Origin: Arthrobotrys musiformis
Lineage: Eukaryota > Ascomycota > Orbiliomycetes > Orbiliales > Orbiliaceae
Assembly: GCA_036971715.1 (NCBI GenBank)
Contig: JAVHJL010000005.1
Location: forward strand, 806,001 to 870,000
DNA: 64,000 nucleotides
Direction: 5' to 3'
The notes under the pieces are model-generated. The model was not told the origin of the DNA. It was given only the letters and a program-made list of their open reading frames with translations, and ran no database searches. Both the position numbers and the translations under genes were made by a program. This document shows positions 10,702 to 22,198 of this stretch, in pieces (position 1 is the stretch's first letter; each line of letters opens with the position of its first letter).

Positions 10702-12165
10702 TTTGTGTTAGGAAGGTGGACATATTTTATTATATATTCGAAACTCGTATATCTTTGTATTCATTAATTTCGCCCATCAAATATTTTAGGGCTGAGGTTC
10801 GACTATTCATTGTCTAGTCTGGCTGGTGTTGCGATTTCACTATTTCACACTCATGTATGTCTTTGGATTTGTCTTGTTGGAAATGCGCGGACTATTTATT
10901 CTTCCAAGGGTCGAAAGTTGATGGGATTTGAGGTTCGCTGAAGACTTGTTTCATTCAAAATATGTGTTCAGTAATGCTTTTGGTATTGTAGTGCTTGAAA
11001 ATGTTAATTAGGTGCCTATTGTTTCATTCGTATTCGAATTCTCGTCACTCGCGATATTTCATATGTAGTAGAAGTCGAAATTCATTTTCTCGAGCAGGAT
11101 TGAAGATTCATTTGCAATTGGCACACCCCTCTATTTACAAGGTACCTAGGTTCTCATAGATTAGAATCGATCATGGGATCTTGTTTCCATAGATGCGTAG
11201 ATGCTTTGATGTTGTGGACTAACTTAGCCCACGCAGTAGCCCCGAGCTCAAAGGTGGATTTCGGGTTGGAACCCGTTGGAATTTGCCCGTGTTCGACATT
11301 GGCCCTGGGATCGTTACAAGTGAACAGGGAGATCGCTCCCAGGATCCCGGGGTATCGATGCTACCTCCAATCCCAGGTCTTTCCATTCCGTGTGCTTGCA
11401 GGGATCAATTCCGCCACCAACAACTCCATCCCAAATATGATATAAAATATTCCCAAACCGAGTTGTCGTCTCTGTCGGCCCAGGTTCTCTTCTCCCAACT
11501 TTTTTCCCGGCTTCGAAAGTAAAAATTCCGCACCCTTGTATGATAGACTAGACCAGGCCTTTTCGCTCGATAATATGCATAATGCACGGTCGATAATTTA
11601 GTCTGGCGAGCGAAATGCAACCTGCATGCAGGCGTACTTTTTTTTTTAAAATTTATGCGGGCGGTTGCCTTCTTCGCTACGTATACCGGCCCGTCTCTCG
11701 CTTTTTCCTTTGTCAATTTTTTTTTTTTTTTTCGTCCGAATTCTACGGTTCGATCGTATTTCTCGAGACGATACTGGTGGTTTCTATGATATGCACGTTC
11801 GAGTATCCTTGCAGCGGGATGGGATCTTTGATTCCATGTGACTCAATTGCGGGAATGTACTTTGGATTTCTGGTAGAGAATAGATACGACTCCACAGGTA
11901 TTTAGTATCGATAAAACCAGACGATCTTATTCGACACAACTTTCTTGTACTGAGTACTCGACTACAAGCAAGAGCGGCACGACGGTTTACAGGGATTCAT
12001 ACGGAGTCCAGGCACTTTGCATTTCCTTCCCTCTCGAGCTCAGTAGCACAGCCTGCTTCCACCCACCAGATAGTATCCACAAGCATAGACCGCAAGCCAA
12101 AAACTCCACCTGTGAGAAGGCATACCTATTACTTCGGTTTCCGTCAAAAATATCACATGCGCAAG
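10702..12165. other. Spacer between cluster members 6 and 7
   Basis: About 1.5 kb with no supported gene. Poly-T runs lie near 11639-11647 and 11719-11732. Open frames at 11173-11522 and on the opposite strand look non-coding. Confidence 0.5.
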
Positions 12166-12741
12166 ATGCCGATATCCTGGTCAGCAGATAACTACGTCAA
12201 GCTCCTCTCAGCCATCCTGGCAGCCCACCCGAACTTCAAACCGAACTATCACAATATTGCGATCTACGTTGGCGACGGTGCCACTTATGATGCGATCCAG
12301 GGCTGCATGCGTCGCATGAAGAATAAAGCCGAAGACCTACGTAAGGAAATTGAGACCGGTGTTAGGCCGAATGTGACCCCAAGGCCCACGCCCAGGAAAA
12401 GAACTTCTACCGGTGCGGGGAAGGGGGGTTCGAAGAAGGGGTTTATGGATGACGATGTTGATGATGAGGAGGAGGTACTTACGCCTGCTGGGAAAAAGGC
12501 GAGGTTGATCGAGGAGGGGACCCATATGCCTGTTATCAAAACTGAGGGGGGGATGCAGAAGAAAGCTAAAGGGGATGATGTTACGTCTGCGATCATCGAT
12601 CTTTTAGATTCGGATGATGAGAACTCGGGACTTAATAATGTTAAGGTTAAGAGCGAGGTTCAGCCAGTCGTCGTCAAGACGGAAACGACGGTGAATCCGC
12701 TCACTGATTACTACGATTCTGAGGACGATTACAGAGAGTAG
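12166..12741 (+). CDS. Myb/SANT-like domain protein 7 (cluster member, SUMO-motif-rich)
   Basis: Single exon. The start at 12166 gives 191 residues and puts the conserved W at residue 5, as in the paralogues; the frame is open 18 codons further upstream without family similarity. The SANT-like domain spans residues 1-58 (PISWSADNYVKLLSAILAAH, YHNIAIYVGDGA, TYDAIQGCMRRMKNKAEDLR). The tail has a basic Gly/Lys/Arg segment (PRKRTSTG), then IKTE near residue 125, a textbook SIM-like AIIDLLDSDDE, VKSE, VKTE and an acidic C-terminus with DSEDD. Three SUMO-acceptor consensus sites flanking one SUMO-interacting motif in about 60 residues is the densest such arrangement in the cluster. Confidence 0.84.
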   Translation: MPISWSADNYVKLLSAILAAHPNFKPNYHNIAIYVGDGATYDAIQGCMRRMKNKAEDLRKEIETGVRPNVTPRPTPRKRTSTGAGKGGSKKGFMDDDVDDEEEVLTPAGKKARLIEEGTHMPVIKTEGGMQKKAKGDDVTSAIIDLLDSDDENSGLNNVKVKSEVQPVVVKTETTVNPLTDYYDSEDDYRE

Positions 12742-13591
12742 TCGGATGGCTGGAAATTATTTGGTGGGGTTGTCGATTATGAACTTCTTCGGTTTCGATT
12801 TCTTATTTTTTGGGGTGTTAAGTTCTTTCATTCGTGAATTAGTATGGGACTTTTGGCATGAAATCCTATAATCCTGTGGCTCATGTTTATGTACCTCGTC
12901 CCTGGATATTCCCAGGATTGGTCAGCCCATGGGTGCGAAACCATGTTGTCCTACCAAAGCGAAAGTCTATGCATCTACCCGTGTATTGGTTTTTTGAATT
13001 CCTTTTTATGTTTTCTATTTACCAACAATCGTGTACTTGAGAGTAGGTTGCGATATCGAAGTTATGGTAGGATCATTGCTTGGAGAATGTGTAATTGGGA
13101 AATAGATTTATGATCATATGAGCGAAATTTGATGCAATCCCTCGATTCGGAAAATATGTACAGTCTATAGATTTACGGGGATGGAATATGGCGCGCAGGT
13201 CGAAAAGGTTGAGACGTCGGCCACAAAGCGGCCTTTCCGCGATATCGGGGGTCGAAAACATACAGGCACCGAAAATTCGAGTCTTCGGATGGCCCCCGCA
13301 TAGCGAACAGAGGAGTCGACCAGAATAACCAGCTAGATCTTTCCTTGTTGGATCGAAATCTATGGACGGCCATTTGTATAAAGGAATGGCCTGGACGACC
13401 CTATTCTTCCTCTTCCTCTTCCTCTTTCCCTTCTTGATATTTCACCTTACATCGTCTCATTCCCAAACCTCGCATGCCCACATATCTCCACCATTTTCAC
13501 TATCCTCAAGACTTTACTTGATAAAACTCTCTAAGCACAAATATTCTCCTCATAAGCTTCCACATTTTACATCCCTTTCAACAATTTCAGA
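12742..13591. other. Spacer between cluster members 7 and 8
   Basis: No gene recognised. A TATA-like TGTATAAAG at about 13374 and a long pyrimidine-rich leader (13400-13590) precede the ATG at 13592. Confidence 0.5.
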
Positions 13592-14176
13592 ATGGCCCCA
13601 ACTTCTTCGTCAGACGATCAGTTCCTATTTTTGCTCAGTTGTGTCAAAAATTCAAAAAATGGCAAGGTAAATTTGAGCGTCCCAAAGTATTTCTGAATGA
13701 GCCCTTAACCTGATGAGGGGGTTTAAGCCCGATTTCAATCTCGTAGCCCAGGAACGTGGAATCGTAAACGGAAGCGCTGCGTAAGTTGAAGCCAACTCTG
13801 AGTTTTTTCTTCTTTTAATAGGTTGGAAAACTGAGAAGTATTTGATTAACGGTAATATAAATACAGTGGAAAGCGGTTTCGTCGGATGTTGGCGGCCCAT
13901 GGAATCGGCGGCTCAACACCAAGCAAGCAGGCGTCTCCTAAGAAGGGACCCAAGTCTCCGCCAACGACTGACGAAGATGAAGAGAACGTCGAGGAACCAG
14001 AGGAAGAAGTTAAAGTCGAAGAAACGGCGAATACATCCAAGAAGCGCAAGCGTAGAAGCCAGCAGCCGCAGACTCCTCGCAAACGCCGCGGCGGTGGCCG
14101 GAAGGTCAAGGTGGAATCGCCTCTCAAAGAGAACAAGGGGAATATGATGTTAGACGAAGAAGGAGAGGAGGAATAG
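13592..14176 (+). CDS. Myb/SANT-like domain protein 8 (cluster member, type A)
   Basis: Three exons: 13592-13666, 13728-13780 and 13867-14176, giving 145 residues. Introns are 61 and 86 nt (GTAAAT and GTAAGT donors). The spliced domain reads DDQFLFLLSCVKNS, KPDFNLVAQERGIVNG, SAAGKRFRRMLAAHG. The V-x-GSAAGKRF-x-RM third helix closely matches the KGAA-x-RYxRL form of member 1, so these two form a subfamily at opposite ends of the cluster. The tail is alternately acidic and strongly basic (SKKRKRRS, TPRKRRGGGRK, likely nuclear signals) and holds two SUMO-type VKVE motifs. Stop at 14174-14176. Confidence 0.82.
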
Positions 14177-15360
14177 ACCTGCTCTCGAGAATTTGTCTCA
14201 TCTTCAAGCGATAATGCAAATGGCAATGGCGAATGTGAGGATCTATGGGATTTGGTCAATGCACCTGTTCGAACGTGTTGTTTTGTGTGTTCTTTTTTCT
14301 TTGGGTAGTCAACATGTACAAGTTGTCGACGCGACGTTCGATTGGAAGTTGGAAGGGAAGCTCATTGGTGAGGTCCATTTGGAGACTTCAAAGGTCTGTT
14401 TGGGGGTCACCGAAGTCGCTATTTGTACTCGGTGGGAGTTGTTATTTGGGGATTGTCTTTACCGGTATCATTTTCTCGCAGCCAAATATGATATTTCCTT
14501 TCGCATCGTACCCTACAGAAAACTCCTGAAAGTGTCCAATGCAATGCAATTCTCGTTCCCCACCGGCTGTCGCTATCGGGTTAGAAAGCACCCTGGTCCT
14601 TACGCCAGTCAGAATCATGCAAGTCATGGCGGGGTTACGTTACCTCCTCCATCGTCACATTATCCAGACCACACAGCATTGTCGTACTATTGGGCCTGGA
14701 AGCGCTTGCCCAAAGCTGAGCTGCCATCTCGTTCGTCAGAACCGTGCACGGCTGCACCTGTACCTGTACTTCATTACCTCTTACCCAAGTGAAGTGGGAT
14801 GATTCGAATGGGGTTTGGTGAGGTTGATTCTCCAAAACGAACCCCACGTGTTCTGTGTTCTGTGTGTCAGTTCCATGTGTGCTGTGGTTGAGGCAGTTGC
14901 GCCCATCGTTCGTTCGACTGTCGAATATTCCTTTGTGGTACAGCGAAGTTAGCAACTCCGCACCCGCCACTCACTCCAACCTCACCTCACTTCAACCTCA
15001 CTCTCATCCACTATCATCAAACTTCGTAATATAAACCGTCGAGGGGTCCATTTCCATCTCCCTGTCATTTCCTTTAATTTCACTCACTCAGGCTCTCAAT
15101 CGGAGTATTCTATTAGTGCCTCTCTAGCTTCATTTGGTCGTAAGCCAAGCGGAGGTCTGGCGGCCTGCTCTCCTGGTCACTTTCCAAGACCAAGACCCAC
15201 GGCTTCCCCATACAACCTTAACCTCGATACCACCACAAACCCCCAACATTCCTTCCTGCACCGGCTTCCACGTTGTGCTCGCTGCTGCATGTCGCATATC
15301 CGGAAGCGACATTCTTTCATCTACGTTCCCCTTACATTTCCTTAGGCATATCCCGAAGCC
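14177..15360. other. Spacer upstream of the Ede1-like gene
   Basis: About 1.2 kb. A 199-codon open frame (14193-14792) has no recognisable domain or family composition and is rejected as a gene. The pyrimidine-rich stretch at 14970-15360 is the likely promoter and leader of the gene starting at 15361. Confidence 0.5.
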
Positions 15361-18300
15361 ATGTCGGAGATAACGCAGCCTTCCAGTACGTACACTGCTA
15401 CCGCCATATATCTGTGCATATGTGCCTCCATATATACACGAGAGCATGCCGAACTGCCTGCCTTCTTGGGCCGGCTCGGTCGCTCGCCCTTATAATCTTG
15501 GGATACGAACTGGAGACTAACATCAGTGACTTTTTGAAAAAGCTGGCCAGCCGAATCTCGTCTTAACACCGGAGGAGAAGAAGGTGTTTGGCCAATTATT
15601 CCAGGCTGCCGATACACAGAATCTAGGCGTAATTACCGGAGAACTCGCGGTCAAGTTCTTCGAGAAATCAGGTCTCAAACCACAAGTTTTGGGCGAGGTA
15701 CGAGATATCGCTTCCTCGAAGATGTTTAAACTAGGATTTATATGCTAAGGCTCCGGATAGATTTGGGGTATTGCGGATACCGAAAATCGTGGACTTCTTA
15801 CAAAGGTCGGATTCAGCGTCGCCCTACGGCTCATCGGCCAGGCGCAGAGTGGACAAGCTCCACGGCCGGAGCTTGCGCAGTATCGTAAGGACCCGTCCTT
15901 TACCTTCACAACCGGCCGTTCATGAATAATAAACTAATTTTATGTGGTTTTGTCTATAGCCGGACCCCTACCGACATTTAAAGGGGTCAATGCCAATTGG
16001 CCAGCTCCAGGAAGTCCTCAACCACCTTCTCAAGCCCAAGTCCAGCAACCACCAACCAGCCCTATCCAACAGCAACTATCGGGGAGCGGCATTTCTGTCC
16101 CTCGGCTGTCTCCCGAAGATGTTACCAGATTTAATGAGCTATTCGAGAAGTCCGGCGCCGTAGACGGTCTTTTGCCAGGTAGGAGGTTATGCGTAACCTT
16201 TTATGGAGAGTATATAAAATATTAATAATCTTGATAGGTGAATCGGCGCGCCAAATCTTTCAACGAGCCAAGCTCGCAAATACTACTTTGGGCTTGATAT
16301 GGGGCCTTGCAGATAGACAGCAGCGTGGTGCTCTCGGGCCTAGCGAGTTTGTGGTAGCCATGCATTTGATTCAATGCACTATGAACGGATCTCTTCCTGC
16401 GCTACCTACCTCGCTGCCCCAGGCTATCTTCGATGCCGCTTCTCGCAGCCCACGTCCTCCAACTGGAGATGGACGCCAGCGCCCCTCCCCTGGCCCAGGG
16501 CCAAGGGTGGCGCCGCCTAACATCCCAACTGTCCCACCAATCCCCCGCCAATTTGGTGCTACTAGAGCACAAAGCCCACTCCGGCAACAGTACACACCAC
16601 CTCCAATGCCCCCACCATCTGCTGCCCCACCTGGACCCGTAGATATACCATGGGTGATTACCGCCGTTGAGAAACAGAAATTTGACAACCATTTCACGGA
16701 AGTTGACGCCGGGAACAAAGGGTTCATTACCGGCGAAGAAGCAGTGCCGTTCTTCTCTGGTTCCAAGCTTCCCGAGGACGCACTGGCTCAGATCTGGGAC
16801 CTTGCAGATATCGAAAAGAATGGCAGTCTTACCCGCGACGAATTTGCGATAGCTATGTATTTGATTCGACAGGAACGAACTCGGGGCACAAATGGCAAAG
16901 GACTTCCCGACACCTTGCCTTTGAATCTTATTCCACCTAACCTACGACCTCCTCTAGCCTTCAATAACCAAGGTAGGTCTCCTTAAACCGCCGAGTCTAA
17001 TTCAGTATTAGTTCTAATATTGCATGTTTGTTTCTTTAGCCCCCCCTAAGCCTCCAGGGTCGTCGCCCTTCGATGCTCCAGCAGTCGAACCGCCAAAGTC
17101 GAACCTCGATGAACTCTTTGGCCTTGACGATTCGTTCACAACGGCATCTTCAGCCCAGGCTAGTTCGTCTGGTGCTGCGCCTTTGAACACCGCCCTTGCT
17201 AGCAGCAGCGATTTCCCTGCTCCGCGTTCTCCACTTCCCGCCCCGGTCCCCACCAGTGCATTGAACTTCCTTGGGGGTACCAAGCCTTTCGTTCCATCCA
17301 GCTCGTTTGGTCAGAACATGATCTCGCCTTCGGCTACTGGAGGTACCACCTCTAGCAAGGACACACCATCGCACCTTGATGACTTGCTGGATCCAGAAGT
17401 GAACAAGAAACTGACATCCGAGTCTACTGAGCTTGCAAATTTGTCCAACCAGATTGGATCTCTTACAAAACAAACTCAGGACCTCAAATTGAAGCGATTG
17501 TCAGCAGATCAAAATCTTGCCACTGTCGCCAATGAGAAACACAATATCGAACTTAAACTAGCGCAATTGCGACAATCCTACGAGCACGAGGAACGAGAGC
17601 TAAAGCGCGTCGAAGAGCTTTTGGCTACTTCGAGGGCTGAAACAACTCGCCTGCGAAATGACTCTGTCATGCTTGAGGCCACGCTTTCTGACCTTCGAAA
17701 TCAGAAAGCGCAATCGCAAGCTGCATACGATGCTGACATCAAGGAAAACCAGTCTCTCAAAGAGAAAATGAGGACTACGAACCAAGAGACAGCAGATTTG
17801 AGGAGACAACTCGAGAAGTTGAAGCATGATGCAAGGCAGCAGAAGGGCCTTGTTGCTATCAACAAGAAGCAATTGGCCACCTCGGAAGCTGAACGGGAGC
17901 GAGTTAAAGGGGAAATTGAGAAGGAGAAGGCTGACCTTGCAGCCAGTCTTAGCCGTACAACTAGCCCTCAACCTCCTGCCAGCCCCACTCTCAGCCAAAC
18001 TAGCACCATGTCTACAAACCCGTTCAATGCAAATCCGTTCCATAGGAAAAGCCCAACTGCTCCTGTACAGGAAAGCGCAAGTGTGGAGAGCCGTTTCAAT
18101 GATCGTGGTTTCTTCGAGGCCGCCATTCAATCAAGCTTCACTTCTCCAGCTTCAAATCCTGGACAGAATGCCTTTGATAACGTCTTCGGCTCTTTCAGCG
18201 CGCCATCTGGAACGGGACCACCACCGCCAACCTCATTTTCGCGACAGAACACCGGCAGCAAGGACCCCCCTCGTAGTGCTACATTCCCTGCTTTGTCAGC

Positions 18301-20172
18301 CACCGAAAGCGCTTTTGGCGGCTCTACGCCCCCTACTTCTCCTCCTACCTCGTCATACTCATCCCACACAGCCGAAATCCCACCATCCGTTGGCAGCCCG
18401 CATATAACTTCTGCGTTCTTACCACTGACTCTCAACAGAGCCGATTCCACCACTAGTTCTGTCCAGGTTCAGGCTTCAAGCGAGTCAGCCTTCTCCCGCC
18501 CCGAGACCCCAACAACGACTTGGCCGGGAACTTTGCAACATGAGACCAAACCCGAACCCGAAGTTGATGCCTTCAAGCCCTCACCTTTGTCCCATTCGGC
18601 TATACTTGATCAGCAAGAGCCCAAGAAACTCGAAAGAGCTCGGACCGGTTCAACAGCAGGCGGTAGCCCCGTCGCAGCTAGAATCAGTGATAAGCGTGAT
18701 TCCGCCTCGGATTTCGGTAGTGTGAGTCCAAGTGTCGCCCATATACCAAGCTCATTCCCTGGGATCGATATCACCACCCCAATCAAGCCCACCGCAACTG
18801 GGGAAAGCTACATGAGTAACCGAAGCAGGGTTAGCCAAGCCAAATCTGAGCCACTCAACTTCGGGTTCGGAGCACAAGACAACAGAGGTTCTCAGGCAGC
18901 CAAAGATGACTTCGATGCAGCCTTCGCTGGCTTTGGTCAGACAAAGCCTGAACGCCCTGCTACGAGCAACCAGGAATTCCCACCTATCCGCGAACTTCAA
19001 AATGACGACGAGAGTGAATCTGGGAGCGACGCTGGAGGTTTCGACGATAACTTTACCTCTGCCAGCCCCAAGGCCGTAAAGACTGCTGGGCAATCAGAAG
19101 CTCCTCAACAACTGGCATCTATCCTCTCAGCTCCCGAGGCTAGTGGCGTTAAGCCACTCGTCTCGAACTCTAGTACTCCTCTCCCAGGCCCTAACGCCCA
19201 AGCCTCGCCGCCAAACTATACCTCGACGACTGGAGGAGCGAGCAACGATACCTCGGCCTTCCCACCGGAATTCACTAACTTGTTGCCAGCCCGGACTGAC
19301 CCCACAAAGACGAACACCAACTCTCCTCCAGCCCAGACAGCCGGTACCGCTAAGATGTTCATGTCCTCCCCAGCCATGACCCCACCAGCAACTACGAGCA
19401 ACCTGGACAGCGTTTTTGGGCCAGCCATCACCCCTGCTTCCCAACCAGCCGCAACTGCTCCCACGACTTCTGACTACAGCGCATTCTCCTCCGTGCAACC
19501 TAAGCCCGCCACTCAACCAGCTACGCAAGGCAAATCTGCATTTGACGATGATGCTTTTGAAAGCGACTTCAAGGACCTTGGCGAAGCGCGCGAGGCTAAT
19601 AGCAAGAGCGATGATTATGACAACTTTACCACCGACCATGGCTACTCCGAGTTTAACGATGTATTTGATACTCCTGGTGCGGCGAAGCACGTGCCAACTG
19701 CCCCAGTTGGAGGCAAGAACCTACCTGACGATGACGAGTTCTCCGCCTTCCAATTCAATACTCTCCAAGCTACTCAACCAACTCAAAGCGGTAACGATGA
19801 TTGGGATGCTCTATTCGCTAGCCTTGACAAACCGGGTTCCTCTGGCCAGCCAACTGGTAACGGTCCTTCGATCGGACACGCCAATGGAGCAGATGCTCGG
19901 GCCAACGATGCATTCAATGTTCCCGCCCCACCGGCCGTCACGGCTAATTTGACAGGGGGAAAGAAGGTCGATCCGGATGTGAGAAAGCTCCAAAATATGG
20001 GCTTCTCCGAGGAACAAGCTACCATGGCGTTGAAGAAGTTTGACAATAACTTGGCGGAAGTAAGTTTATGACTATCAAATTCTTGACACAATACGATCAA
20101 TTTTCTAACCTGCGTGATAATTAGGCTACGAACTTCCTCCTTGATATTCCAACTTCTCCAGTCTCGCGCTAA
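15361..20172 (+). CDS. ede1: Ede1-like endocytic scaffold protein (three EH domains, coiled coil, UBA)
   Basis: Seven exons: 15361-15385, 15543-15697, 15761-15884, 15960-16178, 16238-16972, 17040-20059 and 20125-20172, giving 1441 residues (yeast Ede1 is about 1380). Three EH domains lie near residues 12-98, 148-240 and 310-400; each has the EF-hand-like loop and the IW-x-LAD signature (IWGIAD, IWGLAD, IWDLAD). A long coiled coil covers about 530-725, followed by a Pro/Ser/Thr-rich region with NPF tripeptides. A UBA domain closes the protein (about 1397-1435, LQNMGFSEEQATMAL), split by the last intron. Ede1 is an early clathrin-endocytosis scaffold: EH domains bind NPF adaptors and the UBA binds ubiquitinated cargo. 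The first intron (157 nt) is the weakest part of the model; its acceptor was chosen to keep frame with EH1. Confidence 0.9.
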
Positions 20173-20877
20173 GAGCTTGTGCCTTCGTGACGAAATGTCG
20201 CATCTGTAGAGAACACCTTCTCCGTTTTTGTCGTTGTGTCATTTTTGTCAAAGAGTCAGAGGTCTTATTTTTGAAGCTGCATCGGAAAATTGTTTTTTTA
20301 CTCCCTTTGTTCCTCCTCACTTTCTTTTTTTGAAGGTTTCTATATATATTCACTTTCACTTTTGCACCTTCATTTCAGGACACAGTCATGTGCATTTAGC
20401 AAGCGTAGTTTGGAAATCCCCTCCTCTTGACCCCCCGCTTTCTCGTAACAATTCATTTATTTATTTATTTATCTTGCAAGTTGATTTGATCCGTTCTTAT
20501 CACTCTTACATGCTCGTATATCCTTTAAATGCTTTTCTTTACCAGTAAATTGTTTGTTTCCCTTTCTTTATATGATTGGATAAGTCAGCAGAAAGACCGC
20601 CGAGTTGTAGTTCAAGATTGCCTCCCATTTTCTACTTGAAAGGTCGCTAATATTTGATGATGAAGTATAATACAATCCGAGTCTCTGTGGTTTTATTATG
20701 ATCCGGTTTCCAAACGCCTTGGTTGTGAGGTGGTATTACACGGTGTGTGTCTTAAGTGACATTATCAACTACATAAACGCGTGCTCGTCTAAAAGAATCG
20801 CATTTGCTCCATAACGCCGGGTTTGTGATTAATATTTTTGATAAGGGTGATTCGAGAAAGGAGGTTCTGGTTGTTGT
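20173..20877. other. Convergent 3' spacer of the Ede1-like and CENP-W genes
   Basis: T-rich stretches at 20200-20600, including an ATTT repeat near 20455-20472, fit 3' UTR and terminator sequence of the Ede1-like gene. No other gene seen. Confidence 0.5.
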
Positions 20878-21306
20878 TTATGCTCTGAATTTCTTGAGGA
20901 CGGTCTGCGGTGAGATGTTAATTTATATGTCTTTGTATTGGGGAGGGAAGGGGGTTATACGTACATCCCTCGCCTTCTTGACGTTTCGGGCGGTGATTTG
21001 TTTCTCGCCGGAGACTTTTGCGTCTATGCCTGCTTCCTTGACGAGTCTGTGGTACTCCGTTAGCTTTGATCTAGAAATTGGACTTTTTGTGGGTGGTGGT
21101 ACTGTTCGAGGAAGAGGACGTAGTCGAGGTATATCTGGAATGGAATACGTTAGTTTGTTTGTTTTTGTTTTTTGGGGGTTGCTGGGTGGGATGGGTGTAC
21201 GGACCAGGACATCGGCGTTTTTGGAGATGTTGCAGCCGGAGTGGGCTTTTATGATGCGACGGAGGACGTTGCGGGGGTATTGGTTTGTGGATTTGGAGGA
21301 GGCCAT
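20878..21306 (-). CDS. wip1: CENP-W-like kinetochore histone-fold protein
   Basis: Four exons: 21306-21205, 21134-21103, 21046-20965 and 20904-20878, giving 80 residues. Joined, they make one compact histone fold: YPRNVLRRIIKAHSG, NISKNADVLIYLDYVLFLEQ, LVKEAGIDAKVSGEKQ, ITARNVKKARDTVLKKFRA. This matches fungal CENP-W (Wip1/Cnn1-partner type), which pairs with CENP-T in the CCAN at centromeres. Length is normal for the family. The second donor is GTACCA, the third GTACGT, with CTAAC branch sites. The first donor reads GTCCGT, which is unusual; it is chosen because it alone gives the conserved DVL-IYLDY join. The tail-to-tail position to the Ede1-like gene has no functional meaning. Symbol taken from the fission yeast name. 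Confidence 0.85.
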
Positions 21307-21630
21307 TGTTGGTGTCGTGATGGTTTGCGATCGCACGTGGTGGTCGTGGACGCAATAGATGGAGGCCGTGGTGGAGGCCGTGGTGTTTTGGCGAATGGCC
21401 GGGGTCTTCGGCTCCTGCGTTGAACCCCAGGCTAACGAGGGCCTATGCATGCACACACAGCTGCACAGTTGGTCGTGCGCCGTAAACACCAGTGCAATAT
21501 ACGTATACCTAGGTACCTTATACTATATAAATATAATATTCCTTCAGACAAACTAGTATTATCAAAAATCCAAGAATGTATGTAAAATATGAATTAATCA
21601 AATCTAAGCTTATATGAGATATCTATAGGG

Positions 21631-21835
21631 CTACCTACCTACCTAAGTACCTAGGTGCTTAGGTAGGTACTTAGGTACTTTCGGTACTTTAGGTGCTTGG
21701 GTACTTAGGTGCTTGGGGACTCAGGTACTTTAGGGACTCAGGTACTTTAGGTACTTTAGGGACTCAGGTACTTAAGTACGTATAGGTACCTAGGCTAGGT
21801 AGGCACTAAGTACTTAAGTACTTAAGTAATTATAA
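21631..21835. repeat. Degenerate TAGGTACTT tandem-repeat island
   Basis: A run of overlapping, imperfect units based on GGTACTTAGG and GGTACTTTAGGGACTCA. It is bounded by CTACCTACCTA at the left and by palindromic ACCTAGG and ACTTAAGTACTTAAGT at the right. Similar motifs recur as small islands near 9.5, 23.87, 25.9, 47.5, 49.6 and 49.8 kb. Such islands are known from AT-rich spacers in many filamentous ascomycetes; function unknown. Confidence 0.8.
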
Positions 21836-22133
21836 ATAGGCATATATTATAGTATAACATGCCCTCTGTGAGGCATCAATTCTAGCGCCGAGACAACTTC
21901 TGGGCCCCAACAATAATAGCAGAATAGCGCTGCCAGATCCGCGGGATATTCCAACAGAGACGCGGTTAAGTACTGTGTAAATCTGAGGCTATATGGAAAT
22001 GAAGAAGTAAATAAACAAAAATAAAATTTATAAAAGGCTGGATGGGGGAGAAGAGGATTTCACCTGCTTCAACCTCTCTACATCCATCCACCAGACTATA
22101 ACAACCATAATCACATTACCAAACACATCTTCA

Positions 22134-22198
22134 GTGAGTCTCAAGCCTCGAAAAAGAGTCTTTATACTTTGTGCCATTGAAGTTAACTAATTTAATAG
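22134..22198 (+). repeat. Duplicate copy of a 65-nt intron (leader copy)
   Basis: GTGAGTCTCAAGCCT at the left and CTAA-x5-AATAG at the right match the intron at 22311-22375 over the same 65-nt length, with scattered substitutions. The sequence just before each copy (ATCTTCA versus GCCTTCG) is also related, as are pyrimidine-rich stretches upstream, so the duplicated unit is larger (offset 177 bp). It keeps donor, branch site and acceptor and could be spliced as a 5' leader intron. Confidence 0.75.

Noticed and set aside
14193..14792. 199-codon plus-strand open frame
   Set aside because: No domain, signal peptide or family-like sequence; an upstream promoter region of the Ede1-like gene is more likely.
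20804..21358. 184-codon plus-strand open frame
   Set aside because: It is antisense to the spliced CENP-W gene, whose histone fold is convincing.
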